A stretch of 64,000 nt of DNA from Lachnospiraceae bacterium P6B14 (GTDB taxonomy: Bacteria > Bacillota > Clostridia > Lachnospirales > Lachnospiraceae), in NCBI GenBank assembly GCA_000687695.1, contig JHWZ01000001.1:62001-126000 (forward strand), read 5' to 3'. Positions 62,161 to 64,000 of the stretch are shown here, piece after piece (within the stretch, counting starts at the first letter, position 1; every line of letters begins with the position of its first letter). A program made the translations under genes and the position numbers. Below the pieces are notes generated by a model. That model searched no databases. It was given only the letters and a program-made list of their open reading frames with translations, and was not told the origin of the DNA.

Positions 62161-64000
62161 AGTTCCACCTCTACATCGTAAACGATATCTCTGACAGATG
62201 TTCCCATGTAAAGATGGTATGTTCCTGACTTGGCACTAAACGAGTTTTTATCGGTATCAAATGTCTCAAGATCAGACTCATCCAATGTCATACTAAAAGG
62301 AGCAGCTTCACCCGGCTTTGCCTCAACCTTTACGAAGTCTTTCAGCAATTTCACCGGCTGATCAGACTCGGGAAGTCCGACATAGAGCTGGATAACTTCC
62401 TTTCCTTCTCTGTCTCCGGTATTTTTCAGATTACCTGTAACCTCGATACTGAGTCCGTTTCCAAGCGCACCGGTAATAGTGTTTGAACAATTCTCGATGG
62501 CAAAGGATGTATAGCTCTCTCCATAACCAAACGGGAAGAGTACATCAACTTTTTCTGTCTCATAATAACGATAGCCCACCATGAGTTTCTCGGTGTACTC
62601 GCATACACGATGTCCCTCGGGACCGATCTCTCCGGGATATGAATTATATTTTTCCGTAGGAGTATCGGCAAGCTTTATCGGATAGGTTTCCGGAAGCTTT
62701 CCTGACGGATTCACGTCTCCGTAGAGTATACGTGCGAGTGCAAGGCCTCCGTTCTGACCGGCATATGAGAGCTGAAGGAGAGAATGAACCTTGTCGATCC
62801 ACGGCATCTCCACAGCAGAGCCACACATGATAACAACGGTCAGCTTGTCTCCGGCCGCATCAGCCATGGCCTCGATAAGCTCATCCTGCGCATACGGAAG
62901 AGTGATTGACTTCTTGTCATATCCCTCCACATCAAATGAGTGGTTCAGACCGCCTATAAAAATAACCTCATCGTAATCAGGTATCGCATCGAGTACCGCT
63001 TTTTTGTAAGCCTCGCGATGCGGAAGGATCCTCTCTTCATAATCCTTTTTAATAGCATCCTCATCCCTCGTCTCCTCGGGCGCAAACATTACCATTTCTT
63101 TTACAAGATCGGCATAGCTGCCTTCCTTTTCTCCCGACTTAACCTGTTCCTGTGTCTCGAGACTCGATGCCTGCCACTCATCATTAATGGAGAGTTCGTC
63201 CTCGTTGTCAAGATAATAGCCCGGAAGCCATTTGTACGAAACATCTCCTCCTCTTGTCATATTCAGTCCCAGCATAGGAGTGATGGCGTAAAGCATCTTG
63301 ATCTCTGACGAACCGCCTCCAAGTCCGTTGTTCCTGGTGGCATTGTCGCCGACAACAAGTACTTTTTTATAAGTACCATCCTCACGTACAGGTGATATCG
63401 GAAGATGGTTTTTGTCATTTTTCAGAAGGACGATACCCTCCTCTGCAATCTCCTCGATGACATCCTGATGCTCTTTTGTATTAAGAGATCCCTGTTTGTG
63501 CTCAGGCTCTCCGACGTGCAGCTTCTCCAAAAGTGTCAATATACGATCTACACGCTCATTCAGTTTCTCCTCGGAAACCTTGCCCTCTTTTACGAGTTTT
63601 ATAACCGGATTTGCGAGGAAATAATCATCGAACGCATCAAATATACTCATCTCGATATCCACACCGTGGTCGATGGTAGCCTCTGTCTCCTGGACGCCGC
63701 CCCAATCGGATACGACCACGCCCTGATAGTTCCACATATCACGAAGGATATCCACGAGCAGATGCTTGTTATTGCAGCAGTATTCTCCGTTTGCACGGTT
63801 GTATGCTCCCATGATCGAGTAGCTGTCACCCTCCAAACATGCTTTCTTGAATGCAGGCAGATAAAGCTCCTGGAGAGTTTTTTCATCAACCTTGGCCTCT
63901 ACCAAAAGTCTTTCGAGCTCCTGGTTATTTAATGCAAAATGTTTTACACAAGCAGCCACATCATTTTTCTGTATTCCCTTTATAAGAGGCACTGCGATCT
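62157..64000 (-). CDS. Family 3 glycoside hydrolase, beta-glucosidase type (5' end cut by window)
   Basis: About 614 residues of the C-terminal side are visible; the frame is open to the right edge. Family marks are VAACVKHFALNNQE (acid/substrate region), YSIMGAYNRANGEYCCNN, and VVVSDWGGVQETEATIDHGV with the nucleophile Asp in SDW, then VLLKNDKNHLPISP at the start of the second domain. The last 150 residues are fibronectin-III-like. It releases glucose or xylose from beta-linked oligosaccharides, probably inside the cell. Its TGA overlaps the start of the TIR gene, so both are translated from one mRNA. Confidence 0.94.
   Translation of the reverse strand, partial: IAVPLIKGIQKNDVAACVKHFALNNQELERLLVEAKVDEKTLQELYLPAFKKACLEGDSYSIMGAYNRANGEYCCNNKHLLVDILRDMWNYQGVVVSDWGGVQETEATIDHGVDIEMSIFDAFDDYFLANPVIKLVKEGKVSEEKLNERVDRILTLLEKLHVGEPEHKQGSLNTKEHQDVIEEIAEEGIVLLKNDKNHLPISPVREDGTYKKVLVVGDNATRNNGLGGGSSEIKMLYAITPMLGLNMTRGGDVSYKWLPGYYLDNEDELSINDEWQASSLETQEQVKSGEKEGSYADLVKEMVMFAPEETRDEDAIKKDYEERILPHREAYKKAVLDAIPDYDEVIFIGGLNHSFDVEGYDKKSITLPYAQDELIEAMADAAGDKLTVVIMCGSAVEMPWIDKVHSLLQLSYAGQNGGLALARILYGDVNPSGKLPETYPIKLADTPTEKYNSYPGEIGPEGHRVCEYTEKLMVGYRYYETEKVDVLFPFGYGESYTSFAIENCSNTITGALGNGLSIEVTGNLKNTGDREGKEVIQLYVGLPESDQPVKLLKDFVKVEAKPGEAAPFSMTLDESDLETFDTDKNSFSAKSGTYHLYMGTSVRDIVYDVEVEL

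Overview
The window reads as a chromosomal segment of a motile, anaerobic Gram-positive bacterium of the Clostridia, most likely a rumen or gut Lachnospiraceae (Butyrivibrio/Roseburia-like). The evidence is a six-cysteine SCIFF peptide next to its radical SAM maturase, an mbl-flhO-flhP type flagellar neighbourhood, a NHLP-type (nitrile-hydratase-leader-peptide) export system, several HD-GYP proteins, strong GGAGG ribosome binding sites and near-consensus sigma-A promoters. The genus cannot be fixed from sequence reading alone. Two genes are cut by the window edges: a LacI-type regulator on the left and a family 3 glycoside hydrolase on the right.

Layout. 1-9.6 kb: LacI-type regulator (+), then on the minus strand an mreB/mbl gene, a flagellar rod operon (flhO, flhP, flgJ-like), recD2, comFC, yvyF and a MATE exporter. 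9.6-11.6 kb: the SCIFF peptide and its maturase on the plus strand, separated by a folded intercistronic region. 11.7-18.6 kb: housekeeping genes on the minus strand (FGGY kinase, galE, yajC, tgt, a SEC-C protein, a DUF362 protein, apt, a 41-residue membrane peptide). 18.6-19.3 kb: about 690 bases without a gene, packed with hairpins. 19.3-30.6 kb: a c-di-GMP signalling island with three HD-GYP proteins and a 1418-residue hybrid histidine kinase, read from two back-to-back promoters. 30.7-36.1 kb: cell wall amidase, P1 peptidase, luxS and a phosphodiester glycosidase-like protein. 36.2-48.8 kb: a seven-gene operon coding for a C1 protease, two S41 proteases, a STAS-kinase fusion and a three-part peptide export machine. 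49.0-53.3 kb: a redox operon (small protein, two cyclophilin-like proteins, an FMN oxidoreductase and an iron alcohol dehydrogenase) divergent from a LysR regulator. 53.4-58.5 kb: two tRNA-Ser genes, tsaD, a membrane protein, rnz, tsaB, tsaE and a YcxB-like gene. 58.6-64 kb: a putative zinc metalloprotease, a membrane-anchored TIR/beta-propeller protein and the GH3 enzyme, whose stop codon overlaps the TIR start.

The best candidates for undescribed biology are: (1) the GH3 enzyme translationally coupled to a membrane TIR protein that keeps the predicted NADase glutamate and carries a large, probably extracytoplasmic propeller; (2) the NHLP-type exporter operon, which has an intact C39 peptidase but no precursor peptide in the window and instead encodes three secreted proteases and a STAS/phosphotransferase fusion; (3) a family of long, differently sequenced intergenic palindromes, including a 342-bp nested element with eight TTCCGAC-type half-sites, and a perfect 39-bp inverted repeat that brackets apt and the DUF362 gene. 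No transposase, integrase, CRISPR array or rRNA was seen.
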